Part shown: in pieces, positions 4,989-6,062 of the stretch | Layout of the letters: each line of letters starts with the position of its first letter | How positions within the stretch are numbered: position 1 is the stretch's first letter | DNA from: Pseudomonas sp. | Lineage (GTDB): Bacteria; Pseudomonadota; Gammaproteobacteria; Pseudomonadales; Pseudomonadaceae | DNA length: 6,062 nucleotides | Reading direction: 5' to 3' | Assembly (NCBI GenBank): GCA_029240955.1 | Contig: JARDZH010000146.1 | Location: forward strand, 1-6,062 | The notes under the pieces: generated by a model | What the model was told of the DNA's origin: nothing | What the model saw: the letters and a program-made list of their open reading frames with translations, nothing else | The model's database searches: none | Position numbers and translations under genes: made by a program

Positions 4989-5118
4989 AATTCACTCCTT
5001 CAATACGTACGACGCATAGCTTAGCGCTTATGGGCATTCATCAGGCGGGGGCATGCTGATTGACCCGCCTACCTACATAACCGACTTTATCGGCCACTCT
5101 TGAAAAAGGAATAGCCCA
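4989..5118. promoter_or_regulatory. Divergent intergenic region between FliL-like gene and quinone oxidoreductase
   Basis: A 130-bp gap expected to hold two divergent promoters. The visible structure is a perfect 7-bp inverted repeat, AGGCGGG (5043-5049) / CCCGCCT (5064-5070), around a 14-nt centre containing GCATGC. TTGACC (5060-5065), a 5-of-6 match to a -35 box, overlaps the right arm, but no acceptable -10 box stands 16-18 bp after it. The dyad could be an operator controlling either gene. No T-tract adjoins it. Confidence 0.4.
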
Positions 5119-6062
5119 TTGAAAGCCGTCCTTTGCAAAGCGTTGGGTCGCGCCAGTGGCCTGGTGCTGGAAGACATTGCCAATCCCATCGTCAAAAGCA
5201 ACGAAATCCTGCTCGACGTGCATGCAGCCGGGGTCAACTTTCCGGACACCCTGATCATCGAAGGCAAATACCAGTTCAAGCCGCCCTTTCCGTTTTCACC
5301 GGGCGGCGAAGCGGCTGGCGTCGTCGCCGCGGTCGGGGAGAAAGTCCATTCTTTCAAGCCGGGTGACCGCGTCATGGCGCTGACCGGCTGGGGCAGCTTC
5401 GCCGAACAGGTTGCGGTGCCGAGCTACAACACGCTGCCCATCCCACCGAAGATGGACTTCAACACTGCGGCTGCTTTCAGCATGACTTACGGCACCGCCA
5501 TGCATGCCCTCAAGCAACGCGCCAATCTGCAGCCCGGCGAAACCCTGCTGGTGCTGGGCGCATCTGGCGGAGTCGGCCTTGCAGCGGTGGAGATTGGCAA
5601 AGCCATGGGCGCTCGCGTAATCGCTGCAGCCAGCTCCAGAGAAAAGCTGGAAGTCGCAAGCGCTGCAGGTGCCGACGAACTCGTCGATTACAGTGAAGCG
5701 AGCCTGAAAGACGAACTCAAACGCCTCACCAACGGCGACGGCGCTGATGTGATCTTCGACCCGGTGGGCGGCGACCTCTTCGACCAGGCCATGCGCGCCA
5801 TCGCCTGGAACGGCCGCTTGCTGGTCATCGGCTTCGCCAGCGGACGCATACCCGAACTCCCCGCCAACATCGCGCTGCTCAAAGGCGCTTCAGTGGTCGG
5901 CGTGTTCTGGGGCTCTTTCGCTCAACGCCAACCTGAAGACAACACTGCGAACTTCGCCCAGCTGTTTGCCTGGTTCGAGGAGGGGCTGATCAAGCCATTG
6001 GTGTCGATGACGTATCCGCTGGAACTGGCTGGGGAGGCGATTGAGTCGTTGAGGGCGAGGAC
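5119..6062 (+). CDS. Zinc-free NADPH:quinone oxidoreductase (MDR superfamily), C-terminus cut by window
   Basis: The first 314 residues of a protein whose family is usually about 325 long, so only about ten are missing. These cytosolic enzymes use NADPH to reduce quinones or enones. Seen: the N-terminal GroES-like domain (MKAVLCKALG; VNFPDTLIIEGKYQ, 39-52; PFSPGGEAAGVV, 58-69; GDRVMAL, 82-88) and a Rossmann domain with the nucleotide-binding GASGGVGLAA (147-156), followed by DYS (190-192) and FDPVGGDLF (213-221). The catalytic and structural zinc cysteines of alcohol dehydrogenases are absent; only C6 is present. The start is TTG: AAAAAGGA ends 8 nt upstream, an in-frame TGA at 5101-5103 excludes anything longer, and the next ATG is at residue 86. 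The exact substrate is unknown. It is divergent from the FliL-like gene. Confidence 0.93.
   Translation, partial: MKAVLCKALGRASGLVLEDIANPIVKSNEILLDVHAAGVNFPDTLIIEGKYQFKPPFPFSPGGEAAGVVAAVGEKVHSFKPGDRVMALTGWGSFAEQVAVPSYNTLPIPPKMDFNTAAAFSMTYGTAMHALKQRANLQPGETLLVLGASGGVGLAAVEIGKAMGARVIAAASSREKLEVASAAGADELVDYSEASLKDELKRLTNGDGADVIFDPVGGDLFDQAMRAIAWNGRLLVIGFASGRIPELPANIALLKGASVVGVFWGSFAQRQPEDNTANFAQLFAWFEEGLIKPLVSMTYPLELAGEAIESLRAR

Noticed and set aside
4584..5024. A 146-codon open frame on the plus strand
   Set aside because: It is antisense to the FliL-like gene, which has a signal peptide, an ideal ribosome-binding site and family similarity.

Overview
This window looks like core chromosome of a Pseudomonas species. 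The base composition is moderately GC-rich. The gene order is the conserved gammaproteobacterial block ubiH-pepP-ygfB / zapB-like-zapA-6S RNA-ygfA, and the protein sequences read like pseudomonad orthologues. The species cannot be fixed from the sequence alone, and I see no insertion sequence, prophage, CRISPR array, tRNA or other sign of recent transfer.

Layout. Positions 1-2156 carry a leftward operon: ygfB (1602-2156), pepP (197-1531) and the 5' end of ubiH (1-200, running off the window). pepP and ubiH are coupled by an ATGA overlap, and a strong 10-bp inverted repeat lies between ygfB and pepP. A 149-bp divergent gap (2157-2305) separates this operon from a rightward one: a ZapB-like coiled-coil protein (2306-2515), zapA (2512-2841, again an ATGA overlap), the 6S RNA gene ssrS (about 2873-3050) and ygfA, 5-formyltetrahydrofolate cyclo-ligase (3139-3741). 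After a 12-bp perfect hairpin comes a small leftward gene for a 50-residue membrane or exported peptide (3782-3934). Next is a rightward EVE-domain protein (4124-4573) with an intrinsic-terminator-like hairpin in its leader. Tail to tail with it, 7 bp away, is a leftward FliL-family exported protein with a GTG start (4581-4988). The window ends inside a rightward zinc-free NADPH:quinone oxidoreductase of the MDR superfamily that starts at TTG 5119.

How the genes work together. UbiH (ubiquinone ring hydroxylation) and PepP (Xaa-Pro aminopeptidase) are housekeeping enzymes. YgfB is a regulatory adaptor-like protein. The ZapB-like protein and ZapA act at the FtsZ ring. 6S RNA inhibits RNA polymerase holoenzyme as cells leave exponential growth, and YgfA, encoded just downstream, recycles the folate inhibitor 5-formyl-THF; the ssrS-ygfA linkage is widespread. 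The EVE protein, FliL-like protein and quinone oxidoreductase form no obvious pathway together.

No previously undescribed multi-gene system is evident. The points most worth a second look are small: a candidate 10-codon leader ORF ending on the ygfA start codon, a candidate attenuator before the EVE gene, the unannotated-size 50-residue peptide gene with an optimal ribosome-binding site, and several unexplained dyads.
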